From: Pirellulaceae bacterium
Lineage (GTDB): Bacteria; Planctomycetota; Planctomycetia; Pirellulales; Pirellulaceae
Direction of reading: 5' to 3'
Assembly: GCA_019636375.1 (NCBI GenBank)
Contig: JAHBXS010000001.1
Coordinates: 1,426,001 to 1,490,000, forward strand
Length of the DNA stretch: 64,000 nt
The translations under genes and the position numbers were made by a program. Below, piece after piece: positions 47,177 to 56,947 of the stretch; positions within the stretch are counted from its first letter, which is position 1; every line of letters starts with the position of its first letter. The notes under the pieces are model-generated. The model was not told where the DNA came from. It saw only the letters and a program-made list of their open reading frames with translations, and searched no databases.

Positions 47177-48766
47177 ATGAGCGATTACAAATATTCGGCG
47201 TTATCAACCTTGATTGTGTTTGGCCTTTGGGGAGGCTGGTGGGCCAGCGATCATCTAGATTCAAATTATTCAGTGAAACGAATTCAAAATGTTGGGGCTC
47301 TGACAAACAGTGGCCTTCAGGACCCTGAAAAGAACGAAACACCAACCTTCCCCGACCGCAAGGAACTTGTCAAAGATTGGGAGAAGCCTGAGGTGACATT
47401 GCTCATTTCTGGGAGCCAACGTGGCTACATCGAGCCGTGCGGCTGCACCGGTTTGGAGAATCAAAAGGGCGGATTAATGCGCCGCCGAGACTGCCAAAAG
47501 GTGCTGCTCGACCGAGGCTGGAACGTGGTCGCACTGGACTTGGGCGATCAAATCCGTCGCCAAGCGATTCAACCGCAATTAAAACTGAGGGCTACTTATG
47601 AGACCTTGACCAAGGTTATGGGCTACCGAAGCATTGGTCTGGGTGTCAACGAACTGAAGCTGGCCAGTACTGAACTTGCCCAACTCATGGTCAATTGCAT
47701 CGATTCTGAAACGCCATTTACCTGCTGTAACATCACCGTCCTAGATGAAAGTTTCGTCGCCCCATATCACATTGTCGAAACAGGAGGTCGGCGCTTGGGA
47801 GTTGTGATGGTCGTGGGAGATGAACACCTCAAGGAAATCGAGTCCTCCGACATTCAAAAATCTTCTGCAAACGATGGAATCAAGCGGGCCTTACAAGCCA
47901 TCAGCAAGTTACCTAAATGTGACGCCTTGATCCTCTTGGCACAAACGGACAAAGAATCCTGCATGAAATTCGCGCGGCAGTACCCGTTTGACCTAATTGT
48001 AGTCGGCGACTGCCCTGGCGAACCTACGCTCATGTCCGAGCCGGTGTTCAACGATCGCTGGACGACTGAAATTATCGAGGTCGGTACGAAAGGGATGCAT
48101 ATCGGACTTGTCGGTTGCTCTTGGGTCAATGGCAAACTACAACTCAAGTACGAAAGAGTTCCTCTCGATGCCCGGTTCGCCGACGCACCAGATGCGAAAG
48201 CAATTTTTGCAGCCTATCAAAAAGAACTCGAAATCTTGTACACACGTCCCGAGAACTTCCCCGACATCCAACCTCGCCAACATCCATCCGGCCTAACCTT
48301 TGTAGGCTCCGAGCGATGCAACGATTGCCATGACGAGGAGTTCGATATCTGGAAAGATGGTATTGATGGTAATGGCGGTCCACATTTTCGTGCTACAGTC
48401 AGCCTGTTTGACCCCAAAGATAACCCACGTGCCGATATCCCTCGCAACTTCGACCCCGAATGCTTGAGTTGCCATGTCACGGGATGGAACCCTCAAAACT
48501 TTTTCCCTTATCAGTCGGGTTACAAGGACCTCGTTCGCGACGCCCATCTGCACGGAAACGGCTGCGAAAACTGCCACGGTCCCGGAAAAGAACACGCTGA
48601 TGCCGAAGAAGGGAACGACGTGCAACTCCAAGAAAAACTTCGCAACGCGATGCGTTTGGAACTCAAAGACGCCGAAAAAACCTGTCTCGAATGCCACGAC
48701 ATCGACAACAGCCCTGACTTCCTCAAAAAGGGATTCGACTATTACTGGAAGTACATCGAGCATTAG
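47177..48766 (+). CDS. Exported protein with UshA/metallophosphatase-like domain and four-heme cytochrome c domain
   Basis: 529 residues. After a membrane segment (about 7-22) comes an N-terminal domain (about 70-350) with the block GYIEPCGCTGLENQKGG and LDLGDQIRRQA, as in the 5'-nucleotidase/metallophosphatase-like proteins of Planctomycetota. The C-terminal 150 residues carry four CxxCH heme sites: C381-H385, C429-H433, C463-H467 and C503-H507, resembling cytochrome c554-type proteins. It is presumably periplasmic and redox-active. The electron partner is not in the window. ATG 47177 is preferred to TTG 47159 since the extra residues are polar and add nothing. No Shine-Dalgarno is clear for either. 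Confidence 0.82.
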   Translation: MSDYKYSALSTLIVFGLWGGWWASDHLDSNYSVKRIQNVGALTNSGLQDPEKNETPTFPDRKELVKDWEKPEVTLLISGSQRGYIEPCGCTGLENQKGGLMRRRDCQKVLLDRGWNVVALDLGDQIRRQAIQPQLKLRATYETLTKVMGYRSIGLGVNELKLASTELAQLMVNCIDSETPFTCCNITVLDESFVAPYHIVETGGRRLGVVMVVGDEHLKEIESSDIQKSSANDGIKRALQAISKLPKCDALILLAQTDKESCMKFARQYPFDLIVVGDCPGEPTLMSEPVFNDRWTTEIIEVGTKGMHIGLVGCSWVNGKLQLKYERVPLDARFADAPDAKAIFAAYQKELEILYTRPENFPDIQPRQHPSGLTFVGSERCNDCHDEEFDIWKDGIDGNGGPHFRATVSLFDPKDNPRADIPRNFDPECLSCHVTGWNPQNFFPYQSGYKDLVRDAHLHGNGCENCHGPGKEHADAEEGNDVQLQEKLRNAMRLELKDAEKTCLECHDIDNSPDFLKKGFDYYWKYIEH

Positions 48767-48811
48767 TCCCCGAGTATTCGTCATGTCATTTTTTTGGTTT
48801 ACAATACAAGC

Positions 48812-49423
48812 ATGACGAGAGACGATTCCTTAAAGTTGACAATCCATGAAGAACCTTCAGTTTTTGAAAGGATGTTTCGCGCTGTGGAACTTGTCAAACA
48901 AAGGCTTGAGCGAACCTGTGAGGCATTGAAACGTGCCGGGATTCCTTACGCTGTTATTGGAGGGAACGCCGTTGCCGCTTGGGTAGCAACGATCGACGAC
49001 GGAGCCGTCCGCAACACCCAGGATGTCGATATTTTGCTGCGGGAAGAAGACCTTGACCGCGCGACCGAAGCCATGGCCGCCGCCGGATTCGTTCGCAACT
49101 CTGTCATGGACATTACCGTATTTCTGGACGGCCCAGACGGAAAACCCAGCCAAGGCATCCACGTCTTGCTGGCGGATCGCAAAGTCCGCGACGATTACGC
49201 TTCACCAACACCGAAAATCAGCCAAGCCGCCGATATTGACGGAAAATCAATCATCGAATTAGAAGCTCTCGTGGAGATGAAACTCAACAGCTATCGCAAA
49301 AAGGATCAAACTCACTTGCTAGACATGATCCATATCGGCCTGATCGACTCGACTTGGCCGAGTCGCTTTCCACCGCCACTCGGCCAACGCCTGCAACAAT
49401 TACTCGACGATCCCGAAGGTTGA
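48812..49423 (+). CDS. Nucleotidyltransferase-fold protein (AbiEii/MNT-like)
   Basis: 203 residues. AGIPYAVIGGNAVAAWV with the GG motif, then NTQDVDILLREEDL with the Asp-x-Asp metal site, identify a minimal nucleotidyltransferase fold; KSIIELEALVEMKLNSYRKKDQTHLLDM is the helical end shared with the AbiEii/DUF1814-type group. Such proteins transfer NMP groups to RNA, protein or small molecules, and some are toxins with an adjacent antitoxin. No antitoxin-like partner gene adjoins here, so a toxin role is not supported. ATG 48812; a TTG at 48794 is also in frame. Confidence 0.75.
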   Translation: MTRDDSLKLTIHEEPSVFERMFRAVELVKQRLERTCEALKRAGIPYAVIGGNAVAAWVATIDDGAVRNTQDVDILLREEDLDRATEAMAAAGFVRNSVMDITVFLDGPDGKPSQGIHVLLADRKVRDDYASPTPKISQAADIDGKSIIELEALVEMKLNSYRKKDQTHLLDMIHIGLIDSTWPSRFPPPLGQRLQQLLDDPEG

Positions 49424-49474
49424 CACGAGCAAATCAAAGGAATCGCTTTCGAAAATGCGAAAAGCTGCCATCGG

Positions 49475-51184
49475 CTACTTAGACTTGGCGTCCGGGTGAC
49501 AATAGCAGCTTGCCACTGGTGAAACGTCGGCGCGACACCAGGCCTGGCGAACTTGCTCTGACATTGCTGACGCTTCTACGGTTTTGTTTTGCTGCTCCAA
49601 GGACTGTTGCAGGCCGAGCAAAGCCCAGGGGTTGTTCGGGTGGCGTGCTAAGTCGGCTCGGTAAACGGATTCGGATTCTGCGGCATGCCCACCTGCCAAT
49701 AGCAATGCGCCCAGTGCGTGTCGGACCGGTTGCATCCAGCCAGGCGGCTCGTCGTAGGCCAGTTGGTCCTCTAGCGCAGCGCCGTCATGCAGAAACTGAT
49801 ATGCGGCCCGCTGCTGTCCATTATGAAACGCCATCTCGCCGCTAGCCATCGCCCGGCCAATCGCGATGACGTCCAAAGCTCGGTTGTTGCCCACAAACCA
49901 AGTTTCATCGATTTCTGATGCGACTTGATTCATCTGGTCGAACTCGGTTTGAGCTTCTGCGCCCCGTCCCAAATTGGCCAATGCCACACAGCGAGCGTAA
50001 TGCCGCTGAACACGACTTAGTAATCGCCAATCAACGGGCTCGGGCTCGTCCAGAATTTCTTTCCACTTTCCAAACCGGATCAGCACATGCAAAGGCGTGG
50101 TCATGAACCCGTCAGCCATCGTGACAAAATTTTTCAGAAATTCAGGCGGGATATCACGCTCGATTCTTCGAGCGGCTGATAATGCAGTTTCATAACGCCC
50201 CTCCATCATGGCGGCGTAAGCTAGAAAGTGGATATTGTGAATGAAATAGAGACTGTAAAAATCAGGTTTGGGCGCAACGGCAAAATAAGCCTCGTCCGCT
50301 TTGATTGCCAGTTCGTTCGCAGTAGCTGCATCGGCGTAACGACCCACACGGATAAAAATGTGTGATGGCATGTGGACCAAATGGCCAGAGCCTGGAACCA
50401 GATTTTGCAATCGTTCTGCGGCTGGAATTCCCAACTCTGGCCAAGGCGATGCCTCGATGGCGTGGATATAAAAATGATTCGCTCCAGGATGGTTGGGATG
50501 TAACGCCAAGGTTCGTTCCAAGACAGCGGCAATCTCCAACGTTCGACCTTTCGGTTTGCCTTCGCCAGTCCACAAATCCCAGGGCTGCAAGTTCATTAGC
50601 GATTCGGCGAACAAGGCTCCGGCATCCGGATCCTCTGGAAACTGATGCCATACCTTTTCCATCGCCGCTGCGTAGGCTTCGTCCAAATGCGTGCGGTTTT
50701 CCGGGGCAGGCCATTCGTAGCGTGTGCTCACGGCGTGGACCAAGGCCCGCTCGACAGGTGTTTCATTGCTGAGAGCCGCCAGCGCCTTGTCCGTCGCTTC
50801 ACGAGCCAGGCGACTTTGTTCCTCGGACATTTTTGTGTTGTTGATGTGCAGCCCGCGAGCGTAAGCACTCCCCCACCAAGCCATGGCACAACTCGGATCG
50901 ATCTCAGCAGCGCGATCGAACGATCTAATCGCTTCGTCGTGGTTGTAACCGTACAACAACTGGATGCCTTGGTTAAACCAACGTTGGGCTTCGGGCGAAT
51001 CGGTGGTGACCACACGAGAGTAGCCCTCGAAGCCAGCGTACACGCGAGGTTCGTTCGTCGCTTGACGTAGCTGTTCCCCGATATCTTGTTGGCTCAAGCA
51101 ACGAGAACCCGAAACATCTAAACCAAAAGTAGCGACTAACGCCAAAATGAGGATCCAACCCAAATTAAATTTTCGACTCAACAT
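49475..51184 (-). CDS. Exported TPR-repeat protein
   Basis: 569 residues. A signal peptide (about 1-30: GWILILALVATFGLDVSG) precedes a series of TPR-like helix pairs: RWFNQGIQLLYGYNHDEAIRSFDRAAEIDPSCAMAWWG is a textbook repeat, and further repeats run through LALHPNHPGANHFYIHAIEASP, AATANELAIKADEAYF and AESVYRADLARHPNNPWALLGLQQSL. No enzymatic motif is seen. ATG 51184 has AAGGAAA about seven bases upstream. It is likely an extracytoplasmic scaffold. The perfect palindrome 51215-51292 lies between it and the next gene on the same strand. Confidence 0.85.
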   Translation of the reverse strand: MLSRKFNLGWILILALVATFGLDVSGSRCLSQQDIGEQLRQATNEPRVYAGFEGYSRVVTTDSPEAQRWFNQGIQLLYGYNHDEAIRSFDRAAEIDPSCAMAWWGSAYARGLHINNTKMSEEQSRLAREATDKALAALSNETPVERALVHAVSTRYEWPAPENRTHLDEAYAAAMEKVWHQFPEDPDAGALFAESLMNLQPWDLWTGEGKPKGRTLEIAAVLERTLALHPNHPGANHFYIHAIEASPWPELGIPAAERLQNLVPGSGHLVHMPSHIFIRVGRYADAATANELAIKADEAYFAVAPKPDFYSLYFIHNIHFLAYAAMMEGRYETALSAARRIERDIPPEFLKNFVTMADGFMTTPLHVLIRFGKWKEILDEPEPVDWRLLSRVQRHYARCVALANLGRGAEAQTEFDQMNQVASEIDETWFVGNNRALDVIAIGRAMASGEMAFHNGQQRAAYQFLHDGAALEDQLAYDEPPGWMQPVRHALGALLLAGGHAAESESVYRADLARHPNNPWALLGLQQSLEQQNKTVEASAMSEQVRQAWCRADVSPVASCYCHPDAKSK

Positions 51185-51214
51185 CACCGTTTCCTTTTGA
51201 AAAACATCATTCTC

Positions 51215-51292
51215 GTAGCGGAAGTCGTCAAGACTTTCGTGGCGTCACAAAAACCCGAGAAATCGAACGAAAGTCTTGACGACTTCCGCTAC
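51215..51292. repeat. Perfect 26-bp inverted repeat (GTAGCGGAA family)
   Basis: Arms 51215-51240 and 51267-51292 are perfect reverse complements around a 26-base spacer; the arm begins GTAGCGGAAGTCGTCAAGAC. It matches the 24-bp repeat at 23961-24035 at all but about two positions, and the half-copy at 27031-27055. It lies between two minus-strand genes. Confidence 0.92.
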
Positions 51293-51297
51293 CTCCG

Positions 51298-51783
51298 CTA
51301 ATCCGACGTGATCAGCCCAACGACGACAAAATCTTCACCCACCAGGAAATGATGGTGCGAAGCGACTTCGCCACACGCACATTCGGCGGCCACTCGGTCA
51401 ATAATGGCTTGGCGGACCGTCGCATCATACGGCAACTGAATATACAACTGCAGCGGCTGCGACTCTCGTTGCACCCAGACGTTCTCCGCTCCCAGGTCGT
51501 AAAATCGTTTGACCAATGCCGAACGATCTTGGCACTGTTTTTCATATTGCGATCCCAACATTGCCTCCGATAATTGTCGCTTCAAATCGGGGGTTGTGTA
51601 AATCGGACTTTGGACTTTCGTGCCGAAATCGCCCGGTGTGAACGTTCGATCGCTCGTTGATATTTCAGCGGCCCCAGGCGTGGCTTCGTCGTACACAAAC
51701 AGCCCTGCGGCAAGCATGAGAAATGCCGTGATGCAAAATAGTAGGATTCCAACAAATATCGCAATGATCCACTTTGGCAACAT
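51298..51783 (-). CDS. Membrane-anchored protein of unknown function
   Basis: 161 residues. One N-terminal membrane segment (about 6-30: IIAIFVGILLFCITAFLMLAAGLFV); the rest is extracytoplasmic and contains a two-strand/helix pattern (ALVKRFYDLGAENVWVQRES, LYIQLPYDATVRQAIIDRVAAECAC) with a Cys pair near the end. No family is recognised. ATG 51783. It precedes the TPR protein gene on the same strand, with the repeat between them, so co-expression is possible. Confidence 0.65.
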   Translation of the reverse strand: MLPKWIIAIFVGILLFCITAFLMLAAGLFVYDEATPGAAEISTSDRTFTPGDFGTKVQSPIYTTPDLKRQLSEAMLGSQYEKQCQDRSALVKRFYDLGAENVWVQRESQPLQLYIQLPYDATVRQAIIDRVAAECACGEVASHHHFLVGEDFVVVGLITSD

Positions 51784-52046
51784 GGTTTGTACTGGTACCG
51801 ATTTAATTCGAATCCTTGTAAATTGGGCCCCTAAATTGCCCGCTGAGTGTTAGACTGCGCATTGTGACTAACCAGCACCCAAAAAATGTGGTAAATTCAG
51901 GAATTGAGGGCCACGAACTGTCGCCCAACTCTCCGAATCGCTGGGCACACCAATTATGCCACCATTGGGGATTTATTCCGCAGCCACCAACTCGATGCCA
52001 AAAGTCGAGCGACGATAAACGTCTAATAATTTAGAGAGTCCCGCTC

Positions 52047-52673
52047 ATGAACAAGCGTACTGAGCTGCTGAGTCAACAACTCGTGGCGGGCGATCCGTCC
52101 GTGCTGGGGGAACTGTTGCAGCAAGTGCGAGACCGCTTGCTGCGAATTATTGAGTTTCGAATGGACCGCAGACTCCGTGGACGACTAGACCCGGAGGACA
52201 TTTTTCAGGAATTATCCTTGGTCGCTACTCGACGTCTCGAAGAGTATCAACATTCAAATGACCCGATGCCCGGCTTTGTGTGGTTGCGATTTTTGGCGAT
52301 ACAAAAAACTATTGAACTCAATCGAGTTCATATTGGCGTCGCTGCCAGAAGTCTGGAACGCGAAGTCTCATTAAACCAATCGCCCGCGATAGCAAACACA
52401 TCCGCAGAGTTGGCCAGCCACCTTTTGGGACGCGAGCCAACACCCAGCCAGGTAACCCAGCGCAATGAACTGGCAGATTTGCTAGGCGCGGCCCTAAAGC
52501 GACTTGACCCAACGGACCGAGAAATCCTGGAACTGCGGCACTTCGAGCAATTATCCAACGAAGAGGCAGCCCGGGTCTTGGAAATCAACTCGTCTGCCGC
52601 CAGCAGTCGATACGTGCGAGCCATCAAACGCTTAAAAGCCGAGATGCTAAAATCAATCGATCAATCGACGTGA
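52047..52673 (+). CDS. ECF RNA polymerase sigma factor, kinase-linked
   Basis: 208 residues. Sigma region 2 at about 15-90 (LGELLQQVRDRLLRIIEFRMDRRLRGRLDPEDIFQE) and region 4 at about 140-205 (LGAALKRLDPTDREILELRHFEQLSNEEAARVLEI). This is the planctomycete ECF group that is typically followed by a membrane Ser/Thr kinase, as here, with 31 bases between the genes. Activation by phosphorylation through that kinase is the usual inference; no anti-sigma gene is present. ATG 52047. Confidence 0.93.
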   Translation: MNKRTELLSQQLVAGDPSVLGELLQQVRDRLLRIIEFRMDRRLRGRLDPEDIFQELSLVATRRLEEYQHSNDPMPGFVWLRFLAIQKTIELNRVHIGVAARSLEREVSLNQSPAIANTSAELASHLLGREPTPSQVTQRNELADLLGAALKRLDPTDREILELRHFEQLSNEEAARVLEINSSAASSRYVRAIKRLKAEMLKSIDQST

Positions 52674-52704
52674 ACAAAACCAGTAAAACGCCACAACGTA
52701 GTTT

Positions 52705-55700
52705 ATGGAAAATGTCGAACAACTCGTCGAAAAGTTCCTAACCGAATTGCGAGCGGGAGAGGAGCCAGATGTGGATCGGTTTTGCAATCGATTTCCACAG
52801 TTTGCCAACGAATTGCGAGAAATTCTGCCAACTGTGTTGCTATTTGAGCTTTCGTTGCAATCAACTTGGCCAAAACATGATCATGAGCAGCGAATCGTCC
52901 CGGAACAAATCGGCCAATATGAAATCGTTCGCGAGATCGGTGCGGGCGGGATGGGGATTGTGTATGAAGCCCGACACATCGAGTTGGGGCGACGAGTTGC
53001 TCTAAAGGTCTTGACGGCATCGCTGTCCACCGACCGGACGCACCGCGAACGATTCCACCGCGAGATTCGACTTGCCAGCAATCTGCACCATACCAACATT
53101 GTTCCAGTCTTTGAAACAGGAACCTATGCCGGTACACCGTTCTTCACGATGCAGTTGATTGATGGGCAAAGTTTGGAGCATTGGCCCATTCAAACCAGAC
53201 AACTTAGCGAATCAGTGCGTTTCCGCTTGGCAGCAACAATTATCTGCCAAGCGGCGGACGCCTTGCAATACGCCAACAACCAAGGCATTTTGCACCGCGA
53301 CATCAAACCATCGAATTTGTTGCGCGACAGTCAAGACATCGTATGGATTACCGATTTCGGACTGGCACGCCAAGCGGCGGACGGCGTGACTCGCACCGGC
53401 GATATCGTAGGTACATTACGTTACATCGCCCCCGAACGATTTTCGACGGCCGCCGATCATCGCAGCGATTTATACAGCCTGGGACTGACACTGTACGAGT
53501 TGTGTACCCTGCGGCCAGCGTTTCCTGAGCTAGACCAAGTCCGACTGCAACACGACATTTTAGAATCGCGACCGCCGCGACCGCGCAGCCTCGTGCCATC
53601 GATTCCCCGTGATTTGGAGACGATCATATTGCGGGCGATTGAAAAAGACCCAAAACTTCGCTACCAATCCGCAGATGAGTTTGCCGATGAATTGCGGTTG
53701 TGGCTCGATGATCGGCCGATTCGCTCGTGCCCGGTCACTGCCTGGGAGCAGTTGTGGCGTTGGGGACGCCGGAATCCGTTAAGTGCCTCGCTCGCGTCCA
53801 CCGTCGCATTGATGCTGTTGATTCTGATTGGCGTGCTGGCCTATTCTGCTCACCGACGGGGACTTGTGATCGATGAACTGAATCGGACGCATCAGACGTC
53901 ACAACTCCGGCTGTACGAATCCTATCTGGGGCGGGCACAGGCCAATCGCTGGAGCGGTCGCCCTGGCCAAAACTATATGGCGATGGAGGCGATTGGTCAG
54001 GCAGCGAATCTAGTTGACACGTTGTTCTCTGATCCGGTCGAACGAGAGGTTCAACGTTTCAAGCTTCGCAACGAGGCGATTGCAGCCATGGTTCTGACTG
54101 ACATCTCGCCAATGAAACAATGGGAGAATTCCGAAGACGAACGCGTCATGATGGCCTTTGACGAGGGTTTTACTATGTACGCCCTTGCCGAGTCGACAAG
54201 AGATATCGCTGTCCGACGCGTGGTCGATGATGCGGATTTGGATAGTATTCCGAGCGAGGGTGCGTTGTGTTGGGAAATGCAATTAGCATCAGATGGTCGC
54301 TACTTTGTTGGCGTCTTTCATCGTCAGGGACAGTCTCCAGAAACGGTCCTCCGTGTGTGGGATACGCAAGAGCATCGTGAGACTTTGCGAGTTGACGGCT
54401 TGCTCCGTCCGACCATTTGGGACTGGGAAGAGTCGTCTCAATCGCTGGCTGTTTTTGACCGACAGCATCGTTTGTTGTTGTTTGATTTTATAACAGGAGA
54501 TCAGCGGCAAGTGGTCGAAGCAGACGTTCGTCCGTTGGCGACTTGTTTTATGGATTCGAATCGTTTGGCAGTTGCTCGCAACGAGAAATTAGAAATCGAG
54601 ATTCTTGATTTGGCTTCACTTGCTGTGGTTCAAACATTGGATACAGACGACGAAATTACCGGGTTGGCGTGGTCGTCCACATCGCAGATATTGGCCGCTG
54701 GCAGTGCCGTCCAAGGTGAAATTTACTTGTGGAAAAGCCCCGAAAACAGTACTCCAAACGCGAGGCGACTGTCAGGGCATCGCGGGCGAGTAACTCGATT
54801 GTACTTCGCAACTCACGGACAGGTCCTGGCCTCGAATTCTTGGGACTCGACGGTCCGTATATGGGATACCATCGGTGCTCGTGAGCTGATGCAAATCGAA
54901 GCCGTCGCTGTGGCGAATCCGGGATTTGGACGGGATGACCGAGTATTGGCCATGTCTGGTTTGGTAAATCAATTTTGGTTAGCCAATGTTACTTATAACG
55001 GTCCACTCCGCAATCTGCCGCGAAGCCATTCGGAGGGCCACGAGTGGGCACTTAGTTTTCACGCCATCGATGACCACCTTTTGGCAGTAGCAACCGTCAA
55101 CGGTCTCGTGTTTTGGGATTGTCGCCGAGGTGAGACTGTTGGCAAAGTTGATTCGGGACTCGTGCGAACGGTCGATTTTTCAAGTGACGGTCAGATTGTG
55201 TACGTCGGTGGCGAACAAGGAATCACCCAATGTCGCATTCAATGGCAAAACCAGTCAAACGCTTCATCGCTAGACATTTTGGAAACAACGATACTCGATC
55301 CCACGCCAGTTTATCGGGCAAATTTGTCCGGTGACAATGACCGAATTGTGGCTTTTTCCGAGCGTACACGAATGGCCAGTGTATTTGATATTGAGACCCG
55401 TTCCACAATTGCTCGAACAGGCGAACATCGCAACTTAGATAGAGCGCTGATCAGTCCCGACGGACGCTGGATTGTCACTTCAACTTGGGGTGGATCCGGC
55501 CTGCGAGTCTGGGACGCGATCAGCGGCGAATTAGTTCGCGAAATGAACTCGCAATACGGCAACGCCACCATCGCGTTTAGCCCGTCGGGAACATTTCTAG
55601 CTGCGACAGACGGCGGGCGTCAATATTTGTGGCGAGTTGCAGACTGGGAATTGGTCCATGAGTGGCAGCGTGAAGAGCCAGATGGTTGGCCAGGCCCAGT

Positions 55701-55941
55701 CACATTTTCACCCGATGAGCATTGGCTAGTCTTACCCCAGAACCGCACCACCGCTCGGCTAGTCGAAATTGAATCCGGCAAATGCTTAGCCATCCTGGAA
55801 TCACCGCGCCGCATGAGTCTATCATCTTATGCGGTATCCCCCAGCGGTCGTTACATCGCCCTCCTTCACGGCGAAGGCATTCAACTCTGGGATCTAAAAC
55901 ACCTTCGCCAACGACTCGCCACCCTCGGTTTGGACTGGTGA
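52705..55941 (+). CDS. Transmembrane Ser/Thr protein kinase with WD40 repeats
   Basis: 1078 residues. A Hanks-type kinase (about 73-335) has the P-loop GAGGMG (79-84), ATP lysine K101, catalytic HRDIKPSN (197-204), DFG at D217 and APERF. One membrane segment (about 358-382: ASTVALMLLILIGVLAY) separates it from a C-terminal region of about 690 residues made of WD40-like repeats (DSTVRIWDT, LRVWDAISGE, GIQLWDLKHLRQR). The first 70 residues are a small helical domain (VEKFLTELRAGEEPDVDRF) usual in these kinases. It probably senses an extracytoplasmic cue and signals to the ECF sigma factor encoded 31 bases upstream. ATG 52705. Confidence 0.92.
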   Translation: MENVEQLVEKFLTELRAGEEPDVDRFCNRFPQFANELREILPTVLLFELSLQSTWPKHDHEQRIVPEQIGQYEIVREIGAGGMGIVYEARHIELGRRVALKVLTASLSTDRTHRERFHREIRLASNLHHTNIVPVFETGTYAGTPFFTMQLIDGQSLEHWPIQTRQLSESVRFRLAATIICQAADALQYANNQGILHRDIKPSNLLRDSQDIVWITDFGLARQAADGVTRTGDIVGTLRYIAPERFSTAADHRSDLYSLGLTLYELCTLRPAFPELDQVRLQHDILESRPPRPRSLVPSIPRDLETIILRAIEKDPKLRYQSADEFADELRLWLDDRPIRSCPVTAWEQLWRWGRRNPLSASLASTVALMLLILIGVLAYSAHRRGLVIDELNRTHQTSQLRLYESYLGRAQANRWSGRPGQNYMAMEAIGQAANLVDTLFSDPVEREVQRFKLRNEAIAAMVLTDISPMKQWENSEDERVMMAFDEGFTMYALAESTRDIAVRRVVDDADLDSIPSEGALCWEMQLASDGRYFVGVFHRQGQSPETVLRVWDTQEHRETLRVDGLLRPTIWDWEESSQSLAVFDRQHRLLLFDFITGDQRQVVEADVRPLATCFMDSNRLAVARNEKLEIEILDLASLAVVQTLDTDDEITGLAWSSTSQILAAGSAVQGEIYLWKSPENSTPNARRLSGHRGRVTRLYFATHGQVLASNSWDSTVRIWDTIGARELMQIEAVAVANPGFGRDDRVLAMSGLVNQFWLANVTYNGPLRNLPRSHSEGHEWALSFHAIDDHLLAVATVNGLVFWDCRRGETVGKVDSGLVRTVDFSSDGQIVYVGGEQGITQCRIQWQNQSNASSLDILETTILDPTPVYRANLSGDNDRIVAFSERTRMASVFDIETRSTIARTGEHRNLDRALISPDGRWIVTSTWGGSGLRVWDAISGELVREMNSQYGNATIAFSPSGTFLAATDGGRQYLWRVADWELVHEWQREEPDGWPGPVTFSPDEHWLVLPQNRTTARLVEIESGKCLAILESPRRMSLSSYAVSPSGRYIALLHGEGIQLWDLKHLRQRLATLGLDW

Positions 55942-56032
55942 TCAAAGTTGATGAGTCAGCCAGGGGAAAACTCGTTCGCCACGTTCGTTTTCGATGGATC
56001 GAAAATCGGTTCCGCCTTAGAAGCGGCAATTG

Positions 56033-56614
56033 CTACTTGAATTTTACTTCGGCATTTTCAACTGGTTTGTAGATACTACTGCGACCAGGAACCCATTCTC
56101 CCTTTTGCTCGTACTCGGATTTGATTTCCAGCGTTCCGTCATCCTTTAGTTTTGAGGTCGCTCGAACCTGCGTGATGCCGTTTGCATTGCCAGTGACCTC
56201 CTCCAACGACATCCAGGTGTTTCCATCAAAATCAAACGTGCCCTGAGTAAAGAAGCCTGCAGTGGTAAAGTACCAATAGGCGACTTTTTGCTGCTTGGGG
56301 TCCCACATGATAATCGTTTCGCCGCCGTATTCGCCGTCGTTTATTGAGTGCAAGTTGCGGATCGCTTGACCGTTCATCGCCCGTTCAAAACGAGACAAAT
56401 CAATGACCGGTTTTTCCGGCGTGGAATTGGCAAACTCGCTTCGAAAGGTCTTTCCTAACAAATGTCGAAACGGCTCCAAATGTTCGTTGAGAAAATCTGA
56501 TGTGGTGTCCGTTGATTTGGCAGTCGATGCTTCTTGTGCAGAAATAATCAACAATCCCTGGGAACTTGTCAAAACTGCCCAAACCAAGAAAAAACAAATG
56601 CTTCGGTCCATCAT
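56033..56614 (-). CDS. Exported DUF1579/lipocalin-like protein
   Basis: 193 residues. A signal peptide (about 1-26) precedes a beta-rich domain: LEPFRHLLGKTFRSEF, GGETIIMWDPKQQKVAYWYFTTAGFFTQG, TSKLKDDGTLEIKSEYEQKGEW. This pattern resembles the lipocalin-like DUF1579 group, although the match is loose. No catalytic motif is seen. ATG 56614 has GGGGA just upstream. It is divergent from mddA. Confidence 0.65.
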   Translation of the reverse strand: MMDRSICFFLVWAVLTSSQGLLIISAQEASTAKSTDTTSDFLNEHLEPFRHLLGKTFRSEFANSTPEKPVIDLSRFERAMNGQAIRNLHSINDGEYGGETIIMWDPKQQKVAYWYFTTAGFFTQGTFDFDGNTWMSLEEVTGNANGITQVRATSKLKDDGTLEIKSEYEQKGEWVPGRSSIYKPVENAEVKFK

Positions 56615-56947
56615 GAGTCCCCTTTATGTAAATTGTCTAATCGGAACCATTTTCGAATTTAGTGGCCGAGTTGGGAAACGCGTTCAATGTCGCGGATTGA
56701 ATTGAACGCATAAAAACGACACCGGTTACATTGTCCACAAGGCCGATTCCGGTGTCAATCTATCGGTTTATTTCAGTTTTTCGCGTGAATCGGATAGCTT
56801 GGAACAACTCCGTAGGATTTACTTAGCTCCAGGTTTGAACTTTTAAAAAAAGCCTGTGCCGAAAAAAGAATCACGCGCAGTCATCAATTTATCGCTAGGG
56901 ATTGTCCTGCGAGCGACGACTATTGAACGATTGTTGTGAGACGTAAT
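56615..56947. other. Divergent intergenic region upstream of mddA
   Basis: 333 bases with promoters for both flanking genes. An 8-bp inverted repeat (GACACCGG at 56718-56725, CCGGTGTC at 56749-56756) with a 23-base loop is the only structure I see. It could be an operator or chance. Confidence 0.35.
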
